A stretch of 64,000 bases of DNA from JANNRA01 sp031401035 (GTDB lineage: Bacteria; Desulfobacterota; Binatia; HRBIN30; CADEER01), in contig JANNRA010000009.1 in NCBI GenBank assembly GCA_031401035.1, positions 11,101 through 75,100 of the forward strand, written 5' to 3'. Under the pieces are notes generated by a model. The model saw only the letters and a list, made by a program, of their open reading frames with translations. It made no database searches and had not been told where the DNA came from. A program made the translations under genes and the position numbers. This document shows, piece after piece, positions 1 through 9,803 of the stretch (positions are counted from its first letter, which is position 1; every line of letters begins with the position of its first letter).

Positions 1-1
1 G

Positions 2-415
2 GTGTGGGAGATGCCGGGCGGCGCGATCGACCCGGGCGAGTCACCGGCCGAGGCGGCGGTGCGGGAAACGCGCGAAGAGACGGGCCTCGAGGTACGGTTG
101 ACCGGACTGGTCGGCACCTTTCGCCGCTGCGGCTGGCTGGGCGGAACCGTCCATCTCTACCGGGCGACGCCGATCGGCGGGCACCTGGCGACGAACGAGG
201 AGGAATCCCATCGGCTGGGCTACTTCGCGGCGGAGCGGGACATCCGGCTGATGCTGCCGTGGCATCGTCCGTACTGGCAGCGCGCGGGCGCGACGCCGAC
301 CGACGCCGCGACGGTGCAGCGCATCGGCACGCGCGATGTGCTGATCATGGTGGGGTTGACCCTCGGCTACCACCTCGGTCTGCTGCGCGATCCGGTCGAG
401 CACGAACAGGCATGA
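2..415 (+). CDS. Nudix hydrolase, 5'-truncated by window edge
   Basis: This is the C-terminal part of a Nudix-fold hydrolase, an enzyme class that cleaves nucleoside diphosphates linked to another group. The Nudix box lies about 8-30 codons into the fragment (GX5EX7REXXEEXGX pattern, seen as AVRETREETGL) and supplies the Mg-binding glutamates. The reading frame is open at the left edge, so the true start is outside the window. The substrate cannot be told from the fragment. The stop lies 5 bp before the next glycosyltransferase start, so it is probably the first visible gene of the polysaccharide operon; a sugar-nucleotide or GDP-mannose type substrate is conceivable from that context only. 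Confidence 0.85.
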   Translation: MWEMPGGAIDPGESPAEAAVRETREETGLEVRLTGLVGTFRRCGWLGGTVHLYRATPIGGHLATNEEESHRLGYFAAERDIRLMLPWHRPYWQRAGATPTDAATVQRIGTRDVLIMVGLTLGYHLGLLRDPVEHEQA

Positions 416-419
416 GCGC

Positions 420-1532
420 GTGCTGACCCGCGCCCCCATTCTGCTGGTGGTCGACGGCCTGCGGATCGGCGGCACCGAGCGACAGATCGTCGAATTGTTG
501 AAGGGCATGCGTCACAGCGGCCGTCATCGCATCGTGCTGTCGGTGCTCGATCACGGCGGCGAACTCGAGGCAGCGGCGCTCGCGAATGCCGCCGCGGTGC
601 TACCGCTGCGCCGCCGGGCGCGCTTCGACTGCACGCCGGCGCTGGTCCTGCTGTGGCAGGCGCGGCGGGCGCGCGTGCGGCTGATCCATGCCGTGGGGCG
701 CATGTCGGGGCTGGCCGGCCTGCCGGTGGCGCGCGCGCTGGGCGTGCCGCTGGTCAACGGCAGCATCCGCGCGGCGCCCGCGCCGTTGGCGCCGCGCGAC
801 CGCCTCAGCCGCTGGTGCGCCGTGCGATCGGATTGGATCGTCGCCAACTCGCGCGCCGGTCTGATCGCGCACGGCCTCGGCGATCACCCGCGCGCACAGG
901 TCATCGCCAACGGCATCGACCTGGCGCGCTTCGACCGCGTCGTCGCCGCCGACGGCGACGAACCCACCATCTGCATGGTGGCCAACTTCAGCGTGCGCAA
1001 GGATCACGCCACCGTCATTCGCGCCCTGGCCCTGGTGCGCGCGGCGATTCCGGCGGCGCGACTGGTGCTCGTCGGCGGCGATTTCGGCACCCTGGCCGCC
1101 AGCCGACACCTGGCGCACTCCCTCGGTGTCGGCGACGCGGTGCGCTTCGTCACCGATACCGCGCACCCGGAATCGTTCATCGCCGCCAGCCGGGTCTGCG
1201 TCCTGACCAGCTCCAGCGAGAGCCTCTCCAACGCCATCATGGAGTACATGGCCCTGGCGAAGCCGGTGATCGCCAGCGACACCTGCGGCGACAGCGCCGC
1301 GTTGCTGCACGACGGCGACAGCGGCTTTCTGGTGCCGCCGCAGGCGCCGGATGCGGTGGCGGCGCGGATCATCGCGCTGCTGCGCGATCCGCACCGCGCG
1401 CGGGCCCTGGGCGCGGCGGCACGCCGACGGGTGGAAGACTTCAGCGTCACGCGCATGGTGGATGCGTACGACGCGCTCTTCGATCGGCTGTTGACCGCGC
1501 CGCCGGCGGCGCCGACCGCCGGGCCGCGGTGA
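420..1532 (+). CDS. GT4-family glycosyltransferase
   Basis: A 370-residue GT-B glycosyltransferase of family GT4. It should transfer a sugar from a nucleotide donor to a growing lipid-linked or surface glycan at the inner face of the membrane. The N-terminal acceptor domain begins with a beta strand followed by GGTERQ (residues 17-22), typical of this family. The C-terminal donor domain carries NGIDLARF, a conserved KDH turn, and an EX7E-type motif (ESLSNAIMEYMALAKP, about residues 267-282). The start is GTG, 5 bp after the preceding stop. Length is normal for GT4. Neighbours are two more GT4 enzymes and two amidotransferases, which supports an exopolysaccharide or O-antigen-like role; the sugar is unknown. 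Confidence 0.9.
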   Translation: MLTRAPILLVVDGLRIGGTERQIVELLKGMRHSGRHRIVLSVLDHGGELEAAALANAAAVLPLRRRARFDCTPALVLLWQARRARVRLIHAVGRMSGLAGLPVARALGVPLVNGSIRAAPAPLAPRDRLSRWCAVRSDWIVANSRAGLIAHGLGDHPRAQVIANGIDLARFDRVVAADGDEPTICMVANFSVRKDHATVIRALALVRAAIPAARLVLVGGDFGTLAASRHLAHSLGVGDAVRFVTDTAHPESFIAASRVCVLTSSSESLSNAIMEYMALAKPVIASDTCGDSAALLHDGDSGFLVPPQAPDAVAARIIALLRDPHRARALGAAARRRVEDFSVTRMVDAYDALFDRLLTAPPAAPTAGPR

Positions 1533-1536
1533 CGCG

Positions 1537-2652
1537 ATGCGGATTGCGATGCTGACGGCGCATCCGGACGTGCACGGCCCGCTGCCGAAGCTGGTGCCGC
1601 TGCTGGTCTCGGCGCTGCGCGATCTGGGCTGCGAGGTGCGCCTGTTGGCCTGGGGCCGGCGCGGCGAGCGCGAATCGCTCTGGCGCAAACTCGTGCAGCG
1701 ACCCGCGGACCTCTGGCGCGCCCGCCGCGCGTTGCGCGCACACGCCTGCGACCTCGTCGTCGTGCAGACGGCACACGCCTGGACGACGCTGCTGCGCGAC
1801 ATCCCCCTGCTGCTGGCCCTGCGCGCCCGGCACCGTCCCATCGTGCTGCAGTTGCACGGCAGCCTCTGCGACCGTCTGGTCGGCACGGGGCGCCCGGCGT
1901 TCAAACTGGCGTCGGCGCTACTGCTGGCGCTGAGCGATGCCGTGCTGGTGCTGTCGACGGAGGAGCAACGCCAGTGGCAGGCCTTCTCGCCGCGCGGCCG
2001 CTTCCACCTCGTGCGCAACCCGCTGCGGGTGCCGGTGCCCCTCGACCCGGCCCCGACACGGGCCCGCTTCGCCATTCCTGGAGACGACTCGATCGTGCTG
2101 TTCGTGGGCCGGCTGATCGAAGCGAAGGGTATCCTCGATCTCGTCGCCGCACTCGCGCAGGAGCGGTCAGACGCCCCGTGGCACCTGCTCGTCGTCGGCG
2201 CCGGGCCCCTCGATCAGCAGGTGCGGCAAGGGGCAGCGTGCGCCGGCGTCGGCGACAGGCTGACACTGACCGGCTACCTCGAGGGAGATGCCCTGCAGGC
2301 CGCCTACGAGCTGGCCGACGTCCTCGTTCTGCCGTCCTACAGCGAGGGCCTGCCGCTGGTCATCCTCGAAGGCATGGCCGCCGGGCTGCCCATCGTCACC
2401 ACCGGCATGCGCGGCATGGCCGACCATCTGCGCGACGGCGTCAACGCGCTGCTGGTCCCCCCGGGCGCGCCGGCGGCGCTGGCGGCGGCGCTGCGCCGCC
2501 TGCTCACCGACGGCGATCTGCGCGCGCGCATGGGCGCGGCCAATCGCGGGACGGTGCGGGAGTTCAGCCCTGCGCGGGTCGGCAGCGACTATCTCGCGGT
2601 GTTGCGCGAGATCGTCGCCACTGACGGGCGCGAACGCCGCGGGAGGCCGTGA
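1537..2652 (+). CDS. GT4-family glycosyltransferase
   Basis: A 371-residue GT4 glycosyltransferase. The donor-binding half has FVGRLIEAKG (about residues 189-198) and the EX7E motif in SEGLPLVILEGMAAG (about 269-283), followed by TTGMRG. Length and layout match bacterial polysaccharide glycosyltransferases. It starts 4 bp after the previous GT4 gene and ends 6 bp before the asparagine synthetase-like gene, so all are almost certainly co-transcribed. The low similarity of its N-terminal acceptor domain to its neighbour suggests a different acceptor. Donor and linkage cannot be read from the sequence. Confidence 0.9.
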   Translation: MRIAMLTAHPDVHGPLPKLVPLLVSALRDLGCEVRLLAWGRRGERESLWRKLVQRPADLWRARRALRAHACDLVVVQTAHAWTTLLRDIPLLLALRARHRPIVLQLHGSLCDRLVGTGRPAFKLASALLLALSDAVLVLSTEEQRQWQAFSPRGRFHLVRNPLRVPVPLDPAPTRARFAIPGDDSIVLFVGRLIEAKGILDLVAALAQERSDAPWHLLVVGAGPLDQQVRQGAACAGVGDRLTLTGYLEGDALQAAYELADVLVLPSYSEGLPLVILEGMAAGLPIVTTGMRGMADHLRDGVNALLVPPGAPAALAAALRRLLTDGDLRARMGAANRGTVREFSPARVGSDYLAVLREIVATDGRERRGRP

Positions 2653-2658
2653 GATCCG

Positions 2659-4560
2659 ATGTGCGGTATCTGCGGCATCTACCACTATGGCACGGAGCAA
2701 CTCGCCGACGAGCGGCTGGTGCGCCGCATGGCCACCGCGCTGGCGCATCGCGGGCCGGACGACGAGGGCCTGCTGGTCGACGGTCCGCTCGCCCTCGGGC
2801 ACCGGCGCCTGGCGATCATCGATCCGGCCGGCGGGCATCAACCGATGGCCAACGAGGACGAAAACGTATGGACCGTCGCCAACGCCGAGCTCTACAACTT
2901 CCGGCCGCTCGCCGCGGCGCTGACCGGCGCCGGGCATCGGTTGCGCACCCGCTCGGATACCGAGGTGATCGTCCATGCCTACGAGGAGTATGGGCGCGAC
3001 TGGCTGCGGCGCCTCGACGGCATGTTCGCTCTGGCGGTATGGGACCGCCGCGCCCGGCGCCTGACGCTGGCGCGCGACCCCTTCGGCATCAAGCCGCTGT
3101 ACCTCTGGGACGACGGACGCTGCCTGCGCTTCGCGTCCGAACTGAAGGCCTTTCTCGCCGACCCGACCTTCCCGCGCGACATCGATCCGGTGGCGCTCGA
3201 CCAATACCTGACCTTTCAGTTCGTGCCGTCGCCGCGCACCATCTTCGCGGCGGTGCGCAAGGTGGCGCCGGGCCATCAGGTCATCGTCGAGCGCGGCACG
3301 GTGCGCATCGAGCGCTTCACCGACCCGGCGCCGCAGCCGCTGCCGGTGCACGACGAAGCCGCCGCGGTGGACGAGTTGCAGGCCCTGCTGCGCGCCGCCG
3401 TGCAGCGACAGATGGTCAGCGACGTACCGGTCGGCGCCCTGCTCAGCGGCGGCATCGACTCGGCGACGGTCGTCGCCATCATGCGCGAACTGACCGGACA
3501 GCGGGTGCAGACGTTCACGGTCGGGTTCGCGGGTGCCTTCGCGAAGGACGAGCTGACGGCGGCGCGGCGCACGGCGGCCCTGCTCGGCAGCGAGCACCAC
3601 GAGGTCGTGGTCGATGCGCCCGCCAGCCTGGCGGTCTTCGCACCGATTGCCTGGCACCTCGACGAACCGATCGCCACCCCGTCGGTGCTGCCGATGTGGT
3701 CGCTCAGCCGCCTGGCGGCGGCACACGTCAAGGTCGTGCTGACCGGACAGGGGGCGGACGAACCCTGGGGCGGTTATCGACGCTATCGCGGCGAGCGACT
3801 GGGACGCTGGTATCGGCGCCTGCCGGCGCCGCTGCGACAGGGGCTGGTCGATCCGCTGGTCGCCCGCCTGCCGCGCGCCGAGGCCCTGAAGCGCGCCGTC
3901 GCCGCGCTCGCCGCCGCCGACCCGGCGCAGCGGTTCGCCGGCGTCTACACCGTCTTCACCACGGCGATGAAGCGCGCCCTCTACCGGGCGGCGCCGGCCG
4001 GTCTCGGCGACGCAACGCACGACCTGGCGGCGCTGCGCTACTGGCAGCAGCCGCTCGCGCACCTCAAGCCGCTGGCGCAGCAGCTGTATGTCGAGACGCG
4101 CCTGTCGCTGCCCGACAATCTCCTCATGTACGGCGACAAGATGTCGATGGCGTTCTCGCTCGAGGCGCGCGTGCCCTGGCTCGACCTGCCGTTGATGCAC
4201 TTCGTCGAGAACCTGCCCGTCGGCTTGCGACTCAAGGGCTGGACAGGCCACAAGTACGTCTACCGCAAAGCCGTGCGACGCTGGCTGCCGGACGAGATTC
4301 TGACCCGCCGCAAGCTTGGATTCGACACGCCGATGGATCAGTGGTTTCGGGGCCCGCTGGCCGGAATGTTGCGCGACGAGATCGCCGGGCCATCTTCGGC
4401 CTGTGCCCGCTACTTCCACACGTCGACCATCGAGGTGTTGATCCGCCAGCACGTCGCACGCCGCGAGAATCACACGCGCCCCCTCTTCAGCCTGCTGATG
4501 TTCGAGTACTGGCATCGTCAGTTCGTGGACGCGGTCGTGCCGCCGGCCGGCCTGCCGTAG
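2659..4560 (+). CDS. asnB: Asparagine synthetase-like amidotransferase (class II, glutamine-hydrolysing)
   Basis: A 633-residue two-domain enzyme. The start MCGICG exposes Cys2, the nucleophile of class II glutaminases, after Met removal. The glutaminase domain (about 1-210) has HRGPDDEG and the RLAIID strand. The synthetase domain has the PP-loop SGGIDS (about residues 263-268), which binds ATP. In the standard reaction aspartate, glutamine and ATP give asparagine. Inside glycosyltransferase operons, however, paralogues are thought to amidate uronic acids or another carboxylate of the surface glycan; this is inferred from context. Spacing to neighbours is 6 and 9 bp. A second, clearly different copy lies at 7832-9754. 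Confidence 0.92.
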   Translation: MCGICGIYHYGTEQLADERLVRRMATALAHRGPDDEGLLVDGPLALGHRRLAIIDPAGGHQPMANEDENVWTVANAELYNFRPLAAALTGAGHRLRTRSDTEVIVHAYEEYGRDWLRRLDGMFALAVWDRRARRLTLARDPFGIKPLYLWDDGRCLRFASELKAFLADPTFPRDIDPVALDQYLTFQFVPSPRTIFAAVRKVAPGHQVIVERGTVRIERFTDPAPQPLPVHDEAAAVDELQALLRAAVQRQMVSDVPVGALLSGGIDSATVVAIMRELTGQRVQTFTVGFAGAFAKDELTAARRTAALLGSEHHEVVVDAPASLAVFAPIAWHLDEPIATPSVLPMWSLSRLAAAHVKVVLTGQGADEPWGGYRRYRGERLGRWYRRLPAPLRQGLVDPLVARLPRAEALKRAVAALAAADPAQRFAGVYTVFTTAMKRALYRAAPAGLGDATHDLAALRYWQQPLAHLKPLAQQLYVETRLSLPDNLLMYGDKMSMAFSLEARVPWLDLPLMHFVENLPVGLRLKGWTGHKYVYRKAVRRWLPDEILTRRKLGFDTPMDQWFRGPLAGMLRDEIAGPSSACARYFHTSTIEVLIRQHVARRENHTRPLFSLLMFEYWHRQFVDAVVPPAGLP

Positions 4561-4569
4561 TGACCGGAC

Positions 4570-5787
4570 ATGCCCAGGGTCCTGTTCTTGATCGAGGATA
4601 GCCCGTTCCTCTTCGACAACCGCGTGCGACGCGAGGCTCGGACTCTGCGCGACGCCGGTGCGCAGGTGGTGGTGATCAGTCCGCGCCACCGCGACGAACC
4701 CTGGCACGACGCGCTCGACGGCATCCACGTCTATCGCTACCCGCTGCCGGCCCTGGGCTCGGGCTTCGCGGCGCACGTCGTCGAGTATCTGATCAGCTTC
4801 GCCGCTCAGACGGTCCTGACGGCATGGGTGGCGTGGCGGCACGGGTTCGATGCCATCCACGCGGCGAATCCGCCCGACGTCATGTGGCTCATCGCTTTGC
4901 CGTATCGGTTCCTGCGCGGCACCCGCTTCGTCTTCGATCACCACGACCTCGTGCCGGAGCTCTACGCCGACCGCTTCGGTCGCGCCCGCCTCCGGCTCGC
5001 GACGCTGATGCGCTTCCTGGAGCGACGGAGTTTCGCGCTGGCGCATCACGTCATCTCGACCAACGAGCACTACCGCGCCGTCGCCATGCGCCGCGGCGGC
5101 AAGCGACCGGACGAGGTCACGGTCGTCCGCAACGGGCCTGCCGCGCAGGATTTCCCGACCGGTGCGGCGGATCCGACCATCCGCGCCCTCGGCCGCATCG
5201 TCGTCGGCTATCTCGGCAACATGAACCCGCAGGACGGCGTCGATCGCTTCCTCGAGATGGCGCGCCTGATCCGCCAGCAGCACGGTCGCACCGACATCGC
5301 CTTCGTCATGGTCGGTAGCGGGGATTCGTTCGCGGATCTCATACGGTTGCGCGATCAGTGGGGGTTGACGGACGCGGTGGTGATGACCGGGCGCGTCGCG
5401 TGGGCCGAGGTGCTCGCTGCGCTGCGCGCCACGGACATCTGCGTCCAGCCCGACCCGCCGGGCCGACTCAACGACTGCTCCACCATGAACAAACTGATGG
5501 AGTACATGGCGCTCGGCCGCGCCGTCGTTGCCTGCGATCTCGCCGAGACCCGCGTCTCCGGCGGCGACGCCGCACTCTACACCGAGGGCAGCAGCGCCGA
5601 AGCATTGGCGGCGGCGGTACTGGCCCTCGCCGACGACCCGGCGCGCATGGCGAGCCTGCAGCGGGCGGGATTGCAGCGCGTGCGCGACGTCCTCGGCTGG
5701 CAGCACCAGTCGCCTCACCTGCTGGCGGTGTACGAGAAACTGTTTCCGGGACGGCTGGCCGGCGCATCGACCGACGAGACGATGTGA
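4570..5787 (+). CDS. GT4-family glycosyltransferase (WbuB-like)
   Basis: A 405-residue GT-B enzyme of the WbuB-like branch of GT4. The N-terminus has FDNRVRREARTLRDAG (about residues 17-32), the usual opening of this branch. The middle shows FVFDHHDLVPELYADRFG. The donor domain has VGYLGNMNPQDGVD and LMEYMALGRAVVACDL in place of the classical EX7E stretch. It likely adds an N-acetylamino sugar or related unit to a lipid-linked glycan, but the donor is unproven. Its TGA stop overlaps the ATG of the next gene by one base (TGATG), which implies translational coupling with the heparinase-like gene. Confidence 0.88.
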   Translation: MPRVLFLIEDSPFLFDNRVRREARTLRDAGAQVVVISPRHRDEPWHDALDGIHVYRYPLPALGSGFAAHVVEYLISFAAQTVLTAWVAWRHGFDAIHAANPPDVMWLIALPYRFLRGTRFVFDHHDLVPELYADRFGRARLRLATLMRFLERRSFALAHHVISTNEHYRAVAMRRGGKRPDEVTVVRNGPAAQDFPTGAADPTIRALGRIVVGYLGNMNPQDGVDRFLEMARLIRQQHGRTDIAFVMVGSGDSFADLIRLRDQWGLTDAVVMTGRVAWAEVLAALRATDICVQPDPPGRLNDCSTMNKLMEYMALGRAVVACDLAETRVSGGDAALYTEGSSAEALAAAVLALADDPARMASLQRAGLQRVRDVLGWQHQSPHLLAVYEKLFPGRLAGASTDETM

Positions 5788-7790
5788 TGGCGTGGTCCTT
5801 CGCCGCGCGGGCGGACATCTCGCTGGCGAAATTGGGCCGCGGCGGCCGGGCGCGGTGGTACGTCGATCGCCTGCTGAGCATGCCGCTGCCGGAGCTGCCG
5901 CATCGGATCCTGCAGGCGCTCAGACAACGCGCCGACCGCGGCGGTCGGTTCGCCGCCCGGCACGTCAGCGCGCCACGGGCGCTGCGCGAGACACCGCTGC
6001 CGCGCTTTCCGCTCGACGCTGTGGCGTTGCGCGCGGTGAGCGCCGACGACCGCGCGCGCCTCGCGCGTCAGGCCGGCGACATCGTCGGCGGGCGGCTGGT
6101 CCTGCTCGGGCAGCGCTGGCCGACGGGTGGGCGGACCGACTGGGGGCTCGATCCGGCGAGCGGCGCGCACTGGGACTGGGACCGCTTCTGCTTCGACATC
6201 GCCCGTCGACACGGCGACGGCCCTGGCGACGTCAAGTTGGTCTGGGAGCTGTCGCGGCTGCAACATCTGCAGGTACTGGCGCTCGATGCCTTTCTCTCCG
6301 GCACCCAGGGCTCGCGCGAGGCCTGTGTCGCCGACCTGACGGCGTGGATCGCCGGCAACCCCCCGTACCGGGGGCTCGGCTACGCCTGCGGCATCGAGCT
6401 CGCCGCACGCGTGATGTCGCTGCTCGTCGTGGTGGCGCTGCTCGAGCCGGCCGCGTTTGCGCCGCCGCTGACGGCTGCGCTCTGGGACCTGCTGCAGGCG
6501 CACGGCACTTGGTTGGCGCGCTATCCGTCCCTGTATTCGTCGGCCAACAATCACCTGATCGCCGAGGCCGCCGGGCTGTTCGCCCTCGGCTGTCTCGCGC
6601 CCGGGCTGGCCGGCGCGGCGACCTGGCGGGCGATGGGTCGGGCGCACCTCGAGCGCGAAGCGGCGCGACAGATTCACGCCGACGGCGTCGGCGCCGAGCA
6701 GTCGCCGGGCTACCAGGCGGTGACGATGGAATGGCTGCTGGTGGCGCGCCACATCGCCGCGGCGACCGGGCAGCGGTTGGCTCCGGTGGTCGACCAGCGC
6801 CTCGCGGCGGGCGCGACGTTTCTCGCCGCGATCCTCGATACGGCGGGCAATCACCCGCGCCTCGGCGACGAGGACGACAGCGTCGTACTGCGCCAGGATA
6901 TGCAGCCCGAGCGACTGCCGTTCGCCATCGCCGGGGCCGTCGGCGCGCTGCTCGGCATCGGCGCGGCCTGTCATCCGTCCTATCGCCTCGACGTGCGCGC
7001 CCGGCTGCTCGGTGCGTCTCGACTGCCCGCCGCGGCCTGGCGGCCGGTCTCCACCACCTTCGCCGCCGGCGGCTATACGGTCCTGCGCGCCGGCCCGCTC
7101 ATGGCGCTGTTCGACCATGGCCCGCTCGGCTATTCGCACACCGCCGCGCACGGGCATGCCGATGCGCTGGCGGTCTGGCTGCATGCGAACGGCACACCGT
7201 TGCTCGTCGATGCGGGGACGTTCCGCTACAACCACGACGCGGGATGGCGCGCCCATCTGCGCGGCACCGCGGCCCACAATACCGTCGTGGTCGACGGGCT
7301 GGAGCAGAGCGAGCCAGTCGGACCGTTCAACTGGGGACGCCGCCGGGCCTGCGGGCGGCTGCTGCACGCCCACCTCGACGGAACCCCGCGTGTGACCGCC
7401 AGCCACGACGGCTATGCGCACCGCGCCGTGACGCACGAGCGCACGGTGACGCTGGCGGACGACCTGTGCCGTCTTGACGATCGGCTGTCAGGAAGCGGTC
7501 GTCATCGCGTGTGCCTGACGTTGCAGTTCGCGCCAGGATTGCGCGTCGAGGTCGCCGGCGAGGGCCGCTGCATGGTGTCGTCGGAGAGCGGTCCGGTGGC
7601 GACGGTGGAGATCGCCGGCGCGGCGGTGACCGTGCGCGTCGAGACCCAGCCGGCGAGACCGGGCCCCGGGGCGGTGTCGCCGGCCTACAACACCCTTCTC
7701 CCGGCGCCCGCGCTGTGCGCCGAAGGCGACGTGTCCCTGCCCGTCCACCTCGTCACCACCATCCGCATGACGAGCCGGGATCGCGACTGA
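5787..7790 (+). CDS. Heparinase II/III-type polysaccharide lyase
   Basis: A 667-residue protein of the heparinase II/III family (alginate-lyase-like alpha/alpha toroid plus beta-sandwich). The ATG at 5787 overlaps the upstream stop, so I prefer it to longer options. The toroid contains SSANNHLIAEAAGLFALG (about residues 251-268) with the conserved Asn-His pair. The beta-sandwich contains HTAAHGHADALAVW (about 450-464) and AAHNTVVVDG. No clear signal peptide is visible, so it may act in the cytoplasm or be exported atypically. Such genes are frequent in surface-polysaccharide operons, especially with GT4 and amidotransferase genes, where they probably trim or epimerise an acidic glycan. The exact substrate is unknown. 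Confidence 0.87.
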   Translation: MAWSFAARADISLAKLGRGGRARWYVDRLLSMPLPELPHRILQALRQRADRGGRFAARHVSAPRALRETPLPRFPLDAVALRAVSADDRARLARQAGDIVGGRLVLLGQRWPTGGRTDWGLDPASGAHWDWDRFCFDIARRHGDGPGDVKLVWELSRLQHLQVLALDAFLSGTQGSREACVADLTAWIAGNPPYRGLGYACGIELAARVMSLLVVVALLEPAAFAPPLTAALWDLLQAHGTWLARYPSLYSSANNHLIAEAAGLFALGCLAPGLAGAATWRAMGRAHLEREAARQIHADGVGAEQSPGYQAVTMEWLLVARHIAAATGQRLAPVVDQRLAAGATFLAAILDTAGNHPRLGDEDDSVVLRQDMQPERLPFAIAGAVGALLGIGAACHPSYRLDVRARLLGASRLPAAAWRPVSTTFAAGGYTVLRAGPLMALFDHGPLGYSHTAAHGHADALAVWLHANGTPLLVDAGTFRYNHDAGWRAHLRGTAAHNTVVVDGLEQSEPVGPFNWGRRRACGRLLHAHLDGTPRVTASHDGYAHRAVTHERTVTLADDLCRLDDRLSGSGRHRVCLTLQFAPGLRVEVAGEGRCMVSSESGPVATVEIAGAAVTVRVETQPARPGPGAVSPAYNTLLPAPALCAEGDVSLPVHLVTTIRMTSRDRD

Positions 7791-7831
7791 TCCGCGCGAC
7801 GGCGCCGACCGATGACAACTGAGGCAGCGGC

Positions 7832-9754
7832 ATGTGCGGAATAGTCGGCTACCGCGTCGTCGACGGCGACGCGCGGCCGTGGGCGGCCCGGCTGCCCGAC
7901 GCCGTGCGGTCGCTGCAGCACCGCGGCCCCGACGACAGCGGCGTCTGGAGCGACGGCGCGCAGCGCGTCGGCCTCGGGCATCGCCGCCTCGCCATCCTCG
8001 ATCTCAGCGCGCACGGCCACCAGCCGATGACCTCTGCCTGCGGCGACTGGCACATGGTCTTCAACGGCGCGGTGTACAACTTCGCCGCGATTCGCGCCGA
8101 GTTGCAGCCGCTCGGCCACCGCTTCGCCGGCAGCGGCGATGCGGAAGTGATCCTGGCGGCGTTCGCCCAGTGGGGACCGGAGGCCGTCGGCCGCTTCATC
8201 GGCATGTTCGCCATCGCCCTGTGGCACGCGCCGACGCGGCGCCTGCACCTGCTGCGCGACCGGCTCGGCGTCAAGCCGCTGTACTACCGCTGGGACAGCG
8301 CGGCCCTGGGCTTCGCCTCGGAGCTGAAGGCCCTGCGGGCGTTCGCCACCTGGCCGGCGGCGATCGATCGCGAGGCGCTGACCGACTACCTGCGCTACGG
8401 CTACATCGCCGACCCGCGCACGATCTACGCGCAGGTGTTCAAGCTGCCGCCGGCGTACCGGCTGGTGCTCGACGAGCGCGGCCGCGTCGAGATGCTGCGC
8501 TACTGGAACGCACTCGATCACGTCGGCCGGCGCGACGGCGACGGGGAGGACGCGCTCGCCGACGAGCTCGAAGCCCTGCTGGTCGACGCCTGCCGCTCCC
8601 GCATGATCGCCGACGTCCCGGTCGGCGTCCTCCTCTCCGGCGGGATCGACTCCGCGGTCGTGGCGGCGCTGCTGCAACGGCACGGCGGGCAGCGGATCCG
8701 GACCTTCACCATCGGCTTCGACCGGCCCGAATACGACGAATCCGCCGACGCCGACGGCGTCGCGCTGCATCTCGGCACCGACCACACCTGTCGCATGCTG
8801 CGGGTCGACGACGCGCGACGCCTGTTGCCGCGCTGGGGCGACCTCTACGATGAACCGTTCGGCGACGAATCCGGCCTGGCGACGTTCCTCGTCGCCCAGG
8901 TAGCCGCCGAACAGGTGAAGGTCGTGCTCTCCGCGGATGGCGGCGACGAACTCTTCGGCGGCTACACGTCTTACGCGGCGGCGCTGCGTCAATGGGACGC
9001 GATCCGGCGCGTCCCGCTCGGCCTGCGCCGCCTGGCGGCGGCGGCTATCAACGGCGCCGGCATCCCACAGCTCGACGCTCGTCTGTCCGCCGGCACCGGC
9101 GCCGCCGCCGGGCGGTACGCCGGCCCGCTGGTCGCGACGCTGGCGAAGCTCGGGGCGCGGATCGGGGCGGGCGGCGTCGGCGAGATCTTCGACCGGGCGC
9201 TGGCGCATTTCAGTCCTCGCGAGCTCGCCGCGCTCACCGGCCACGCCGCCCGCACGCGCATCGGCGCCGATCACTACCCGGGCGGCGCGGGTGAGCAGCT
9301 GTGCCTGTGGGACCTGCACCACTACCTGCCCGGCGATGTCCTGACCAAGGTCGACCGCGCGACGATGGCCGCCGGCATCGAGGGCCGCGAGCCGCTGCTC
9401 GACCACCGCCTGGTCGAGTTCGCGGTCTCCCTACCGTTCGGCATGCGGCGCGGAGCGCTCGGCGCCAAGCACCTTCTGAAGAAGGTCCTCTATCGGCACG
9501 TGCCGCGGGCCCTCGTCGAGCGGCCGAAGCGCGGCTTCGCGATCCCGGTGAAGGAATGGCTCACGGCCGAGCTGCGCGACGTCGTCGATGCGCACCTGGA
9601 GCCGCTGTCCATCGCGCGGCAGGGGCTGTTCGACCCGGCGATGGTGCGCCAGTACGTGCGGCGCCTGCAAGCCGGCGACGCGAGCGTCCGCCAGCGCGTC
9701 TGGCTGCTGCTGGCGTTTCAGCTGTGGCATGCGCGCTGGATGTCCGCACCGTGA
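7832..9754 (+). CDS. asnB: Second asparagine synthetase-like amidotransferase
   Basis: A 640-residue class II amidotransferase. MCGIVGY gives the N-terminal Cys2 nucleophile; LQHRGPDDSG and GHRRLAILDL are glutaminase-domain signatures. The PP-loop is LSGGIDSAVV (about residues 269-278), and SADGGDELFGGY marks the synthetase active site. It keeps all expected residues. It differs clearly from the copy at 2659-4560 and is closer in style to canonical bacterial AsnB. A GAGG ribosome-binding site lies about 10 bp upstream. It closes the same-strand polysaccharide cluster. Two such enzymes in one operon suggest two amidation steps or donors. Confidence 0.92.
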   Translation: MCGIVGYRVVDGDARPWAARLPDAVRSLQHRGPDDSGVWSDGAQRVGLGHRRLAILDLSAHGHQPMTSACGDWHMVFNGAVYNFAAIRAELQPLGHRFAGSGDAEVILAAFAQWGPEAVGRFIGMFAIALWHAPTRRLHLLRDRLGVKPLYYRWDSAALGFASELKALRAFATWPAAIDREALTDYLRYGYIADPRTIYAQVFKLPPAYRLVLDERGRVEMLRYWNALDHVGRRDGDGEDALADELEALLVDACRSRMIADVPVGVLLSGGIDSAVVAALLQRHGGQRIRTFTIGFDRPEYDESADADGVALHLGTDHTCRMLRVDDARRLLPRWGDLYDEPFGDESGLATFLVAQVAAEQVKVVLSADGGDELFGGYTSYAAALRQWDAIRRVPLGLRRLAAAAINGAGIPQLDARLSAGTGAAAGRYAGPLVATLAKLGARIGAGGVGEIFDRALAHFSPRELAALTGHAARTRIGADHYPGGAGEQLCLWDLHHYLPGDVLTKVDRATMAAGIEGREPLLDHRLVEFAVSLPFGMRRGALGAKHLLKKVLYRHVPRALVERPKRGFAIPVKEWLTAELRDVVDAHLEPLSIARQGLFDPAMVRQYVRRLQAGDASVRQRVWLLLAFQLWHARWMSAP

Positions 9755-9803
9755 TCGCGCATGGTGAAATCGGCCGCATCGGCCGGCACGACAGGAGGAC
9801 AAC

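Noticed and set aside
2167..5718. A very long minus-strand open frame opposite the glycosyltransferase operon
   Set aside because: It has Arg/Ala/His-rich shadow composition and no family motif, and it spans several genes that have clear motifs on the other strand.
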